From Sulfurimonas gotlandica GD1 (GTDB lineage Bacteria; Campylobacterota; Campylobacteria; Campylobacterales; Sulfurimonadaceae): a stretch of DNA of 64,000 bases. The notes under the pieces were generated by a model, which searched no databases, was not told the DNA's origin, and saw only the letters and a list, made by a program, of their open reading frames with translations. This document shows positions 1-9,500 of the stretch, in pieces (positions within the stretch are counted from its first letter, which is position 1; each line of letters opens with the position of its first letter). Location: positions 744,001-808,000 of the forward strand of contig NZ_AFRZ01000001.1 of the NCBI RefSeq assembly GCF_000242915.1, given 5' to 3'. The translations under genes were made by a program, and so were the position numbers.

Positions 1-1453
1 CATTAGAAAGTATTGTCAGATCAAAGTCATCACCTTTGTTTAACTCTCCGTTAACTGTAATACCACCTTTTATATGTTGCTCGGTAGCAAAATAAAGTTT
101 ATCTAAATTAGGAACTGTTGCTTTATAGTCGCTATTTATCGTACTATTTTTTAAGTTTACTCTAGCTCTTTTTATATCAAAATCTGCAAGCGTAGACTTC
201 AAGTTAACTTTAGAGTCAATAATATCTCCATTTAGAGTTGTATCTGTAATCATTTGAAATGCTGTTTGTGGCATCGGTGTTTTAAACTTGTATGCTTCTG
301 TCATATATTTTACATCAAGTAGACCTTTTTTCACACTTGAGATGACCTTGCCGTTTAACTTACCACTTCTGGCATCTGGTATATTTACATCTAAAGAGAA
401 GATTCCATCTGCATAATGAGGCTGCTTTACCATATATAAAACTCTATCTAGTTTTAAATTTTTCATACTTGCTTGTACGCTGGCTGGAGCAAACTCTTTT
501 AGAATTGCTTCAAATCTTGTATCTGACTCTGCCACATCACTCTTACCATCTACTACAAGCTTTGCTTTTGTACCTTTAACTGTACCGTTTAGTCTAAATG
601 AACCTCTAACATCTGCTCCAGTAACTGGTTTAAGCAATGCTAACTCTTTTATATCTAGTGCATACTTTATATCTGTTTTTAGCGGTGTTGGAATAACTTT
701 ACCTGAAGAAGTTATTTTAAATAGATTAGATATTAGTTTATATGTATAGTCAACATCATCACCCTTAAGCTTTGCATCTAAGTTCATAGTAAAATCAGTG
801 TTGGGAATAGTAATATTGAAGTCATTTTTCATTACTTTAGTATTTATCTTCCCGTCCTCTGTTGCGAGAATTATATCTCCATCCAGAGCATGAGGTTTTA
901 TATTTTTAAAATTAACATCCAGATTTACATCAGCATCTGCATATGGCTTTTGAGCACCTATGTCCAATAATTCACTCAATTTTAACTTTTTAACTTTTGC
1001 AATTATAGAAGTTGGGTTGAATTCAGTTAATTCAACATGATAAGTTGTATCACTAGATGCTACATCACTGATTCCGTCTACAGTAATAAATGCCATATCA
1101 CCTTTTACTTTACCACTCGTTCTAAATGATTTGCGAAGTTCTACTGTGCTAAGAGATTTTAGTGACTCTAAGTTATCCAGATCTACATTATAGTTAATAT
1201 CAAAGCTTTTTGAAAAAGGAGAGTACTCCCCTTTTAAACTAACAACATTACCCTGATTTATCTCTAAAATTATTTCAAACTCACTCATACTCAAAGAAAA
1301 AACTTTAAGTTTGCTATCTAGCAAGGTCTGCTCTTTAATCTTTTCTTCTATTGTAGGCTGCAATATAGAGTTACCAAGAGGCGTGAAAGCCAATACATAT
1401 ACACCAATTACTAAGATCCCAAATAGGCCACCAAACCATGCTAAATATTTCAT
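1..1453 (-). CDS. Membrane-anchored AsmA-like repeat protein (partial, C-terminus outside window)
   Basis: An open frame on the minus strand runs from an ATG at 1453 off the left edge, giving the first 484 residues. Residues 1-24 form one hydrophobic N-terminal anchor (MKYLAWFGGL start); the rest is polar, beta-rich sequence expected in the periplasm. A unit of about 176-179 residues repeats: SFRTSG at about 109, SFRLNG at about 285, GITVNG at about 464, each followed by a VKG/LNKG and an 'SDVA.SDT' or related segment. This resembles AsmA/DUF748-type envelope proteins that handle lipid or outer-membrane assembly, but that is inference from architecture. It is transcribed away from grpE. The truncation is only the window edge. 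Confidence 0.7.
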   Translation of the reverse strand, partial: MKYLAWFGGLFGILVIGVYVLAFTPLGNSILQPTIEEKIKEQTLLDSKLKVFSLSMSEFEIILEINQGNVVSLKGEYSPFSKSFDINYNVDLDNLESLKSLSTVELRKSFRTSGKVKGDMAFITVDGISDVASSDTTYHVELTEFNPTSIIAKVKKLKLSELLDIGAQKPYADADVNLDVNFKNIKPHALDGDIILATEDGKINTKVMKNDFNITIPNTDFTMNLDAKLKGDDVDYTYKLISNLFKITSSGKVIPTPLKTDIKYALDIKELALLKPVTGADVRGSFRLNGTVKGTKAKLVVDGKSDVAESDTRFEAILKEFAPASVQASMKNLKLDRVLYMVKQPHYADGIFSLDVNIPDARSGKLNGKVISSVKKGLLDVKYMTEAYKFKTPMPQTAFQMITDTTLNGDIIDSKVNLKSTLADFDIKRARVNLKNSTINSDYKATVPNLDKLYFATEQHIKGGITVNGELNKGDDFDLTILSN

Positions 1454-1537
1454 ATAAACTCCTAGAGATAGAATATTTCGTATAATTTAAATACATATAA
1501 TGATACTAAATTTAACTTTAACTTAGCACATTTACTA

Positions 1538-1558
1538 CTTGACACTATATGACTCAAC
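1538..1558. promoter_or_regulatory. HAIR-like HspR operator, upstream copy
   Basis: CTTGACA-N7-ACTCAAC closely matches the HspR inverted repeat HAIR (CTTGAGT-N7-ACTCAAG), with 5/7 and 6/7 identities in the arms. It lies 98 bp upstream of grpE and exactly 50 bp (start to start) from a second copy, about five helical turns. HspR is the known repressor of dnaK-type operons in Helicobacter and Campylobacter. Confidence 0.6.
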
Positions 1559-1587
1559 TTAGCTTATATATAAAAACTAAACTTATA

Positions 1588-1617
1588 CTTGACATTGTTA
1601 CACTCAATATGTATAAT
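1588..1617 (+). promoter_or_regulatory. grpE-dnaK sigma-70 promoter overlapping a second HAIR-like operator
   Basis: TTGACA at 1589-1594, a 17-bp spacer and TATAAT at 1612-1617 make a consensus promoter 38 bp before the grpE start. The -35 and spacer also form CTTGACA-N7-ACTCAAT (1588-1608), a second HAIR-like element, so a bound repressor would block RNA polymerase. A clear CIRCE (HrcA) element is not present. Confidence 0.7.
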
Positions 1618-1655
1618 AGTGTTATCTTTTTAAAATAAGGAGTGATTTAACAACT

Positions 1656-2219
1656 ATGTCAAAACAAACAGATGAAGAATTACAGACAGAACCTCTAATA
1701 AATGAAGAGGAAAATATAGAATTAACGAGTGATGAGGCAGAGGCTGAAGCCGAAGCAGTTGAGAATGAGTTTGACCTTCTTCAAGAAGAGTTAGTTGCTC
1801 TAAAAGACAAGTATGCGAGAGTGCATGCTGATTTTGACAACATCAAAAAAAGACTAGAAAGAGAAAAATATACTGCGGTTGAATACTCAAACGAGAAATT
1901 CGCTAAAGATATGATTCCAGTAATGGACGCTCTTCAAATGGCAATAGCTTCTACAGAAAATGTAGCAGATGCTCAAGAGCATTTTGAAAAATTAAAAGAG
2001 GGAATTGAGCTTACACTTAAGCAGTTCACTACCTCTTTAGAAAAGCATGGTGTAACAATGGTTTCTCACGATGAGCCATTTGACCCAAATATTCACAATG
2101 CTGTTCAAAGTGTAGATAGTGAAGATGTTGAGAGTGGACAAATAGTTCAAACTTTTCAAACTGGTTATAAATATAAAAACAGACCACTGCGTGAAGCAAT
2201 GGTAATCGTAGCCAACTAA
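1656..2219 (+). CDS. grpE: Nucleotide exchange factor GrpE
   Basis: Cytoplasmic cochaperone that releases ADP from DnaK. The 187-residue protein has the family layout: an acidic disordered N-terminus (about 1-40, with an EAEAEAEAVE run), a long helical coiled coil (about 40-105, containing the DFDNIKKRLEREK signature) and a C-terminal beta-wing domain (about 130-187) ending PLREAMVIVAN. AAGGAG lies at about 1637, slightly far from the ATG. It is followed by dnaK after 125 bp of structured spacer. hrcA, often upstream in other bacteria, is not adjacent here. The promoter carries HspR-type elements, so heat induction by derepression is likely. Confidence 0.97.
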   Translation: MSKQTDEELQTEPLINEEENIELTSDEAEAEAEAVENEFDLLQEELVALKDKYARVHADFDNIKKRLEREKYTAVEYSNEKFAKDMIPVMDALQMAIASTENVADAQEHFEKLKEGIELTLKQFTTSLEKHGVTMVSHDEPFDPNIHNAVQSVDSEDVESGQIVQTFQTGYKYKNRPLREAMVIVAN

Positions 2220-2229
2220 TTATTAGAAC

Positions 2230-2303
2230 GATAATTGGAACAAGTCCCAATTATCTACGCTAGGCGCTGTGCCACTAAAGCACAAAAAAGCTTTCGGCTT
2301 TTT
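2230..2303 (+). other. Three consecutive hairpins in the grpE-dnaK spacer
   Basis: The spacer holds a perfect 9-bp stem GATAATTGG/CCAATTATC (2230-2238 and 2247-2255, 8-nt loop), a 5-bp stem TGTGC/GCACA (2268-2272 and 2280-2284), and AAAAAGC-TTTCG-GCTTTTT (2285-2303), which looks like an intrinsic terminator. dnaK starts only 41 nt later, so this may be a partial terminator or mRNA processing/stability element that sets the GrpE:DnaK ratio. Confidence 0.6.
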
Positions 2304-2344
2304 CGTAAAAGTGGAAAAAAATTAAATTAAATTAAGGAAATAAT

Positions 2345-4231
2345 ATGTCAAAAGTAATAGGTATAGATTTAGGAACAACAAATTCATGTGTAGCAGTTTA
2401 CGAGGGTGGTGAAGCGAAAATCATCCCAAATGCAGAAGGTAAAAACACAACTCCATCAGTTGTAGCTTTCACAGATAAAGGTGATGTTTTAGTTGGTGAT
2501 CCAGCAAAACGTCAAGCAATCACAAACCCAGAGAAAACTATCTCTTCAATTAAGAGAATTATGGGTCTAATGATGAATGAAGAAAATGCTAAACAAGCAC
2601 ACGACAAAGTAACTTACAATATCGTAGATAAAGATGGTTCAGCAGCAGTTGATGTAGCAGGTAAGATTTACACTCCTCAAGAGATTTCAGCTAAGATTCT
2701 TACAAAACTAAAAGAAGATGCTGAAGCTTATTTAGGTTCTAAGGTAACTGACGCTGTTATTACAGTTCCAGCTTACTTCAACGATGCACAAAGAAAAGCA
2801 ACAAAAGATGCTGGTACAATCGCTGGTCTTAATGTTCTTCGTATCATCAATGAGCCAACTGCTTCTGCACTAGCTTATGGACTTGACAGCAAAACTGAAG
2901 AGAATGTACTTGTTTATGACCTTGGTGGTGGAACATTTGACGTTACTGTTTTAGAAATTTCTGACGGTACATTTGAAGTTCTTTCAACTGATGGTAATGC
3001 ATTTTTAGGTGGTGATGACTTTGATAATAAAATCGTTGATTATTTAAATGCTGAGTTTAAGAACTCTCATGGTATTGATCTTAAAAATGACAAAATGGCT
3101 CTTCAACGTCTAAAAGATTCTGCTGAAAATGCTAAAAAAGAGTTAAGTTCAGCTACTGAGACTGAAATCAACTTACCATTTATCACTATGACAGAAGCTG
3201 GGCCACAGCACCTTGTTGTAAAACTTACTCGTGCTAAATTTGAAGGTATGATTACAACACTAATTGATGAGACAATTCAGCATATCAAAACAGCAATGAA
3301 AGAGTCTGGTTTAGATAACAATCAAATCAAAGAGATTATCATGGTTGGTGGTTCAACTCGTGTTCCAGCTGCTCAAGAAGCTGTTTCAAAATACTTCGGT
3401 GGAAAATCACTAAATAAAGGTGTTAACCCTGATGAAGTTGTTGCCGCAGGTGCTGCTATTCAAGGTGGTGTTTTAAGAGGAGATGTTAAAGATGTTCTTC
3501 TTCTAGACGTTACTCCTTTATCACTAGGTATTGAGACTTTAGGTGGTGTTGCTACTAAGATCATTGAAAAAGGTACAACAATCCCAGTTAAAAAATCTCA
3601 AGTATTCTCAACTGCAGAAGACAACCAGCCGGCTGTTAGCATCTCGGTTGTACAAGGTGAGAGAGAATTCGCTAAAGATAACAAATCTTTAGGTCTTTTT
3701 GAACTAGGTAATATTGCAGCTGCACCAAGAGGTGTACCTCAAATCGAAGTAACTTTTGACATCGATGCAAACGGAATACTAACTGTTAGTTCAACTGACA
3801 AAGGTACTGGTAAATCTCAGTCAATCACAATCTCTGGTTCATCTGGATTAAGTGAAGAAGAAATCAACAAAATGGTTCAAGATGCTGAAGAAAACAAAGC
3901 AGCTGATACAGAGAGAAAAGCAATGGTTGATTTAAGAAACCAAGCTGATGCACTTATCGCTCAAACTGAAAAATCTTTAACTGAGATAGGTGATAAAATT
4001 GAAGCAGAAGAAAAAGCTAAAATTGAAGCTAATGTAACTGATCTTAAAGATATTCTAAAAGATGAGTCTGCTACTAAAGCGCAAATTGAAGAAAAAGTAA
4101 AAGCACTAACAGAATCAAGTCACAAAATGGCTGAGCAAATGTATAAAGACAAAGATGGTGGTGAAGCTGGTGAAGCTGATCAGAAAAAGAAAAAAGATGA
4201 CGAAGATGTTATCGATGCTGAGATAGAATAA
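2345..4231 (+). CDS. dnaK: Molecular chaperone DnaK (Hsp70)
   Basis: ATP-dependent cytoplasmic chaperone. At 628 residues it is of normal length. The nucleotide-binding domain (about 1-380) begins with the phosphate-1 motif [10 protein letters not shown] and contains the phosphate-2 segment [15 protein letters not shown]; the linker [15 protein letters not shown] leads into the substrate-binding domain, and the tail ends in the conserved EDVIDAEIE that binds cochaperones. AAGGAA precedes the ATG. It is the second gene of the grpE operon; dnaJ is not adjacent. Codon use is typical of a highly expressed gene. Confidence 0.99.
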   Translation: MSKVIGIDLGTTNSCVAVYEGGEAKIIPNAEGKNTTPSVVAFTDKGDVLVGDPAKRQAITNPEKTISSIKRIMGLMMNEENAKQAHDKVTYNIVDKDGSAAVDVAGKIYTPQEISAKILTKLKEDAEAYLGSKVTDAVITVPAYFNDAQRKATKDAGTIAGLNVLRIINEPTASALAYGLDSKTEENVLVYDLGGGTFDVTVLEISDGTFEVLSTDGNAFLGGDDFDNKIVDYLNAEFKNSHGIDLKNDKMALQRLKDSAENAKKELSSATETEINLPFITMTEAGPQHLVVKLTRAKFEGMITTLIDETIQHIKTAMKESGLDNNQIKEIIMVGGSTRVPAAQEAVSKYFGGKSLNKGVNPDEVVAAGAAIQGGVLRGDVKDVLLLDVTPLSLGIETLGGVATKIIEKGTTIPVKKSQVFSTAEDNQPAVSISVVQGEREFAKDNKSLGLFELGNIAAAPRGVPQIEVTFDIDANGILTVSSTDKGTGKSQSITISGSSGLSEEEINKMVQDAEENKAADTERKAMVDLRNQADALIAQTEKSLTEIGDKIEAEEKAKIEANVTDLKDILKDESATKAQIEEKVKALTESSHKMAEQMYKDKDGGEAGEADQKKKKDDEDVIDAEIE

Positions 4232-4242
4232 TTTCACTATTA

Positions 4243-4268
4243 ATCCAAAGGAGTTAATTCCTTTGGAT
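4243..4268. terminator. Hairpin between convergent dnaK and NosL-like gene
   Basis: A perfect 10-bp stem ATCCAAAGGA/TCCTTTGGAT with a 6-nt loop sits in the 47 bp between two convergent stop codons. There is no strong T-tract on either strand, but position and symmetry fit a bidirectional terminator. Confidence 0.7.
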
Positions 4269-4278
4269 CTACTAACTT

Positions 4279-4773
4279 CTAATGTTTAAAATCTTCTTTT
4301 GCAACTTCTAAAGCTTTAGTAAAATTCATAACTTCCCCACCAAACATAGCCTGAAATTTTTTAGCCATTGATTCATCAGAAAAAGCATACTTGCTAACTC
4401 TAGTCATTGTACCTCTTTTTTTACTTCCAACAACATAGTGAGCATCTCCGACATTAATAAATTTTAATGAGTCAACATCAACAACTTTTGGGTTTTTAAG
4501 AGTTACCCCCTCACCAAGATGATCTTCTAAACAGTGAATCGAACAATACTGAAAATGCTTACCATCATGTTCTGCAGCATGACTTGTTTTGTAAAACATT
4601 ACTAAATCCATTCCGCATCTTCCACATGAGCCTTTATCTTTTCCACTTTGGAGTAGAGTTGCTTCTTGAGGGTTAACTGATTGATACATACTAGATTTTA
4701 CATTAGGATTATTGTCAGGCCCACAGCCAACAAATACTAAAACTGCTATTATTGCTACATATACTTTTACCAT
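4279..4773 (-). CDS. NosL-like copper-binding lipoprotein
   Basis: The 164-residue protein has a lipoprotein signal (lipobox VFVGC, Cys17) and a NosL-type core with CGRCGM (Cys50, Cys53, Met55), His65/His69/His73 and CSIHC (Cys77, His80, Cys81), likely Cu(I) ligands. NosL proteins deliver copper to nitrous oxide reductase. No nosZ or other nos gene is visible here, so it may be a detached nos accessory or a general periplasmic copper/heavy-metal lipoprotein. It is divergent from a TlpA-like thioredoxin, 96 bp away, with a shared palindrome between them. Family assignment is good; partner is inference. Confidence 0.8.
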   Translation of the reverse strand: MVKVYVAIIAVLVFVGCGPDNNPNVKSSMYQSVNPQEATLLQSGKDKGSCGRCGMDLVMFYKTSHAAEHDGKHFQYCSIHCLEDHLGEGVTLKNPKVVDVDSLKFINVGDAHYVVGSKKRGTMTRVSKYAFSDESMAKKFQAMFGGEVMNFTKALEVAKEDFKH

Positions 4774-4800
4774 ATTTATATCCCTTTATTCTTTATTATT

Positions 4801-4816
4801 GTGGTAATATTACCAC
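4801..4816. promoter_or_regulatory. Perfect 16-bp palindrome in divergent promoter region
   Basis: GTGGTAATATTACCAC is an exact palindrome midway between the starts of the NosL-like and TlpA-like genes. Position and symmetry suggest a dimeric repressor or activator site controlling both. The TGGT-N6-ACCA core is reminiscent of some GntR-family sites but I cannot assign the regulator. Confidence 0.55.
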
Positions 4817-4869
4817 TTAACAATTACATAAGTGTTAAACTGACAAATTCATGACAAAAAGTTAACCTA

Positions 4870-5367
4870 ATGAAAGAAAAAATCATAAAATATACAAAAG
4901 AGATAATTACCTTTTTTATATTTATAACTATTTTAGCAAATATTATCAGCTTCTATAAAAGCAGTGACTTAAACAAAGAGTCACTTCAAAATATCAATAT
5001 AACTTTACTAGATTCTCAAAAATATAACTATCCAAAAGATAAACCACTTCTTATACATTTTTGGGCTACTTGGTGCCCAACATGCAAGCTTGAAGCCTCA
5101 AATATACAGACTATATCTGAGAACTTTGAAGTCCTGACTATCGCTGTAAGCTCCGGTGATGATTATGAGGTTAAAAAGTACATGCACGAGCATGACTTAA
5201 ACTACAAAGTCTACAACGATGCTAATGGTTTTTTTGCAAAAGAGTTTAATATTGCGGCTTATCCAACTACTTTTATATATGATAAAAATAAAAATTTGGT
5301 TTTCAGTGAAGTTGGATTCACTAGTACTTTGGGATTGTGGCTTAGAATGTGGTTGGCAGGTTTATAA
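4870..5367 (+). CDS. TlpA/ScsD-like membrane-anchored thioredoxin
   Basis: A 165-residue protein with one N-terminal membrane anchor (about 11-28) and a periplasmic thioredoxin fold. The active site is WCPTC (Cys69, Cys72) in FWATWCPTCKLE, and the cis-proline is in AYPTTFIYD (about 136). This matches the TlpA-like/ScsD disulfide oxidoreductase group, which reduces or oxidises periplasmic disulfides, often for cytochrome or copper-site assembly. It diverges from the NosL-like lipoprotein, so both may serve copper-enzyme maturation. Its TAA stop (5365-5367) directly abuts the TAG stop of the convergent HD-GYP gene. Confidence 0.85.
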   Translation: MKEKIIKYTKEIITFFIFITILANIISFYKSSDLNKESLQNINITLLDSQKYNYPKDKPLLIHFWATWCPTCKLEASNIQTISENFEVLTIAVSSGDDYEVKKYMHEHDLNYKVYNDANGFFAKEFNIAAYPTTFIYDKNKNLVFSEVGFTSTLGLWLRMWLAGL

Positions 5368-6459
5368 CTACCTGTTATTAAGTAGCCAGTCAACTATTTT
5401 ATTCATACTTCTTTTAGGTATTACTTCTTTTGTTGTCTTAACTGACTCTAGATTATATATTTTTGAAAATTCATCAATATTATCAAAGAAGATATCTATT
5501 AATTTTGGATCAAACTGCTTACCGCTCATCTCTCTAATGTAACTCATAACCTTATCTTGTGTCCATCCATCTTTATATGCACGCTTAAATGATAATGCGT
5601 CAAATACATCCGCTATAGCTACTATACGTCCATATATATGTATTTCTTCGCCTTTAAGCCCTTTTGGATAACCACTGCCATCATACTTTTCATGATGTTG
5701 TATACATACTATTGCGGCAGCTTTAAAAAGTGGCAGTTCAGACTTAGACAACATGTCACTTCCCAAAGTTGTATGGTGCATCATCACCTTAAATTCTTCA
5801 TTAGATAGAGAACTAGGTTTATGCAGTATATTATCTGTAACACCGATTTTCCCTATATCATGCAATGAAGATGCATTTTTTAGTGTTTCAGCCTCTTTTG
5901 AGTCCATCCCATATAACAGAGCCAAGGTATGTGTAAACTCAGCAACCCTCTGAACATGCAGCTCAGTCTCTTTTGAATGTCCCTCAGCAATTGAGCCTAG
6001 GGTATACATTAGCTTTACCTGCGTATCAGCTATTTCTTTTGTCTTATCATTAACTTTTTTCTCAAGATTTTTCTCATAATCTTTAAGTTCCAAATGTAAA
6101 TTTACACGGGCTAATAATTCTTCTTTAAAAAATGGTTTCTTGATATAATCAACTCCACCAACACTATATGCTTTGGTTAAAGTCTCTCTATCACTACTAG
6201 CTGTTAAAAATATTACTGGTATAGATTCAGTTGTTGGTTCAACTTTAAGATACCTACATGTCTGTATTCCGTCCATAATCGGCATCATTATATCAAGTAG
6301 TATCAGATCATACTTGCTCTCTTTTACAAGTCTTAGAGCTGTGAGTCCATCTCTGGCAGTTTTAGTTTCAAAACCGACTTTTTCCAGGATTGTTGCAACC
6401 AACTTCAGATTTTCATCTACGTCATCAACTATTAGTACTTTGTATTTAGAATTGTTCAT
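5368..6459 (-). CDS. Response regulator with HD-GYP c-di-GMP phosphodiesterase domain
   Basis: The 363-residue protein has an N-terminal receiver (about 7-122; acidic pair in LIVDDVDEN, phospho-acceptor Asp56 in LILLDIMMP, Lys108 in KKPF), a short coiled-coil linker and an HD-GYP domain (about 150-345) with His200-Asp201 in SLHDIGKIG and HHEKYDGSGYP at about 255-265. All catalytic signatures are present, so hydrolysis of cyclic-di-GMP is expected, RpfG-style. It lies downstream of the molybdoenzyme operon on the same strand but is separated by a terminator, so it is probably its own unit. No clear ribosome-binding site. The cognate kinase is not adjacent. Confidence 0.93.
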   Translation of the reverse strand: MNNSKYKVLIVDDVDENLKLVATILEKVGFETKTARDGLTALRLVKESKYDLILLDIMMPIMDGIQTCRYLKVEPTTESIPVIFLTASSDRETLTKAYSVGGVDYIKKPFFKEELLARVNLHLELKDYEKNLEKKVNDKTKEIADTQVKLMYTLGSIAEGHSKETELHVQRVAEFTHTLALLYGMDSKEAETLKNASSLHDIGKIGVTDNILHKPSSLSNEEFKVMMHHTTLGSDMLSKSELPLFKAAAIVCIQHHEKYDGSGYPKGLKGEEIHIYGRIVAIADVFDALSFKRAYKDGWTQDKVMSYIREMSGKQFDPKLIDIFFDNIDEFSKIYNLESVKTTKEVIPKRSMNKIVDWLLNNR

Positions 6460-6516
6460 AATAACTACTTTTAAAAGAGGATATAAAGAGTATATTGGGG
6501 ATTGAAAGTAAAAAGT

Positions 6517-6540
6517 CCAAAGGGTAGAGATACCCTTTGG
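6517..6540 (-). terminator. Rho-independent terminator of the molybdoenzyme operon
   Basis: A 10-bp stem CCAAAGGGTA/TACCCTTTGG with loop GAGA, followed on the minus strand by a run of five T. It lies just below the stop codon of the catalytic subunit. A smaller hairpin AAAGACT-TATT-AGTCTTT (6552-6569) overlaps the stop. Confidence 0.88.
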
Positions 6541-6560
6541 TAGTAAAGACTAAAGACTTA

Positions 6561-9500
6561 TTAGTCTTTAATCTCAACAGCATAAGCTTTATCCGAAAGT
6601 GGAACCCACGGACGTTTAATATGTTGAGGACGACGAAGTTTATCACTTGAATTAAGTGGACGAGTTAAATCATCTCTCCATCCTTGATAAATTTTAAAGT
6701 TATTTTCATAATTTACATAGATATCACCAATTTTATCACCTGCTTGTGCAGGTTCTAAAATAACTTTCTGGTGCCAACAATGCATACCAGAAATTGGATC
6801 CGGATGAGCTGCAGCTACAGCATTTTGCCATGAACCACTTAGACCATCCCACCAGATGTTACCGCTATCACGGTTGTATTCTGCAAATCTTTCAGCATGA
6901 AAAGGTTTAATACCTTCAACATATTTAAGTTTACCTTCTTTACCATCCATTTGAAGTTCAGCAGTTGGAACACCGAAGCTGTTGATACCGCCTGTACCGT
7001 CATAATCTTCAATCTTAATCTGAGCACCAACTCTACCTGCATTTTCAGGTGAGTGAGCCATAAATTTAGGATCGTTCATATTTCTTGCAACTGGCTGAGA
7101 ATCAACTTTGCCATCACTTACACCATTAGGTATAGTAACAGAGTTTACAAGTTTCCATCTACCACCGTGGTGAGAACATGCTAACGTACCTGGAAGTACA
7201 CCCTCAGTCGGAACAGCCATAGCTACAAAGTAACCTGACTCTAAACCAGTAACACTATCAGTAATTCTTACACGAATCGAGTCACCACGTTTAAAACCTT
7301 GACGAGCAGCATCTGGAGTTGAGATCCAGATAGGGTCATGATTTTGTGAAATTTCCATTAAGTGCTTAGAGTTTGCAGAACGCGTATGAATATTATACGG
7401 CAGACGGAAAACTGTATTAAGCGCATATGAATTTTTCTCAGTCATATAAGAGTGGTCAACATGAGATACAATGTGAACCATTTCTTTTTTCTCTTTTGGA
7501 GTTCTTGGGTAGAATGGAATAGCATATTCTGGCCATTTCCAATCATCAGCTAACCACTCACAGAAGAAATCAAGTTTCTTATCTAGCGTAGCGAAACCTT
7601 CCATCATCTTGCCATCTATCTCGATAGCAACTGGTTTTTTACCATCTTTGTACTTAGTACTTCCATGGTGATCTTGTGCATAAATAACACCAGTTTTTCT
7701 GTCAATAGTAAGATCTCTTTTGTCATACTTGTGACCGTGTGAAACAAGTGTTTGACCATCATACTTAACTGGTTTTTCTTGTGCAGAATAAATTTTATTC
7801 TCTTCCATCCATGCACCATGATCTCTCATATACTCATATACTGGGAATTCAGCATTTTTGTATCTAGAATCTGCAGTTGCAGTAGCTTTAAGATTTGGTA
7901 AGTTGTCACCAAATGCAGCATCATACCACTCAGCAATAGTAACTGGAGTGCCAGGAGTCTTTTTAGATTCCCACATAGATCTGATTGATTTAGTTTTAGC
8001 ATCATCAATGAAGATTTTACCATCTGGATCAATATAGTTAACACACATGTCAAACCAGAACTCATTCTCTTCCCAAACTTCACCAAGACCAGCTTTAATG
8101 TGAGCTTCAAGTGTAGCACGAGCTGGATTTTTAGGTTTCCAACCAGATTTTTCAAGAGCAACTCTCATAACAGGCTGACGGAAAGAAGTCCATCTTGCAG
8201 GCATAGTAGCTTCTGAATGTTGATCGTGTCTTTCACCGGCCAAACCAACAGGTAAAATATAATCAACATACCAGTTTGTCTCAGACCATACAGGAGAAAG
8301 ATTAAATGTAAGTTCCATTTTCTTTTCATCTTTGATCGTCTCAATCCATCTGAAACCATCCGGATTAATCCAAACAGGGTTATACATACGAGGAATCCAA
8401 ACAGCAAGTTTTTGAGGTACGTTAAGACCTTTGTCTATCCATTTTTGCTGCCACTTAGTATCTGCAAGCAGGTGAGGAAGTAAGAATGACATCTCGTAAG
8501 TCGATAGTGGCCACTCTGGTGGGAAACTAAGCTCATTATAAACATCAACTTTAGGAATGTTTGAACCACGCTTACCTTGACCAACAGTTGAACTACCACC
8601 TTTACCAGCTACAGAAATAACATGGAAGTGGTGGAAGAATGTACCACCCTCAGGACCGATAGCACCACGAAGAGCGATTGGCAAGAAACCTGTACGACCA
8701 CTCATCCAACCACCACGGTTACCAGCAGCAGTTGCTCTCCAGAAGTATGAAGAAACTGAAGTACCAGCCCAGATGAACATGTCATATAGCTTTTCAAGTC
8801 TATCCGCAGGAACATGAGTCTCTTTAGATACATGATCTAAAGTATATGGTGTATAAAGCTCTTGTAAAGTGTCTAAGAACGTATCAAAGTCAACTTTTGT
8901 AGGTGCTTTAGAGATATACCCTTTTTCTACCATAAAATCTAAATACTTTTTATTACTTAAAAATACTTCCCAGTTCATCCATTTTTTAACGAAATCTCTA
9001 TCAACTTTACCTTCATTCAAAATTCTCTGAGTTAAGTAAAGATAGATTAGAGGCTCAGTACCAGGCCATGCAGCGATCCATAGATCTGCCATACCAGCTG
9101 AGTTAGACATACGAGGATCCATAACTACAAGTTTGGCACCCTTCGCTCTAGCATCTGCGATAAATGAAGCTGATTGCTGAAAATAGTGACCAGCATCTGC
9201 AGCATGAGATGAGTTAAGGAAGATTAACTTCGCATTAGCCCAATCTGGAGAACTTCTATCATCGTTTGCCCATTGAATAGTCGGAGTACGACCACCTGAA
9301 GAACAGATGTTAGTGTGTGAGTTGAATGCATCACAACCAAGTGTATGCCATACTTTACCAGTAAATCCATTCTCATTTGGACGACCAACGTGGAACATTA
9401 CTGTTTTCTTAGATAACTCATCACCTTTAGCTAATGTATCTCCCATCTTTTTACCGATAGCAGTCATAGCCTCATCCCAAGTTGTACGTACCCATTTACC

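Noticed and set aside
1510-1640. CIRCE element upstream of grpE
   Set aside because: Only an imperfect TTACACT...AGTGTTA pair is seen, not the 9-bp arms with 9-bp spacing; the HAIR reading fits better.
2029-2250. 73-residue minus-strand frame over grpE
   Set aside because: Antisense shadow of a highly conserved gene with no ribosome-binding site.
5219-5542. 107-residue frame running through the TlpA end into the HD-GYP gene
   Set aside because: Frame-shifted reading of two real genes.
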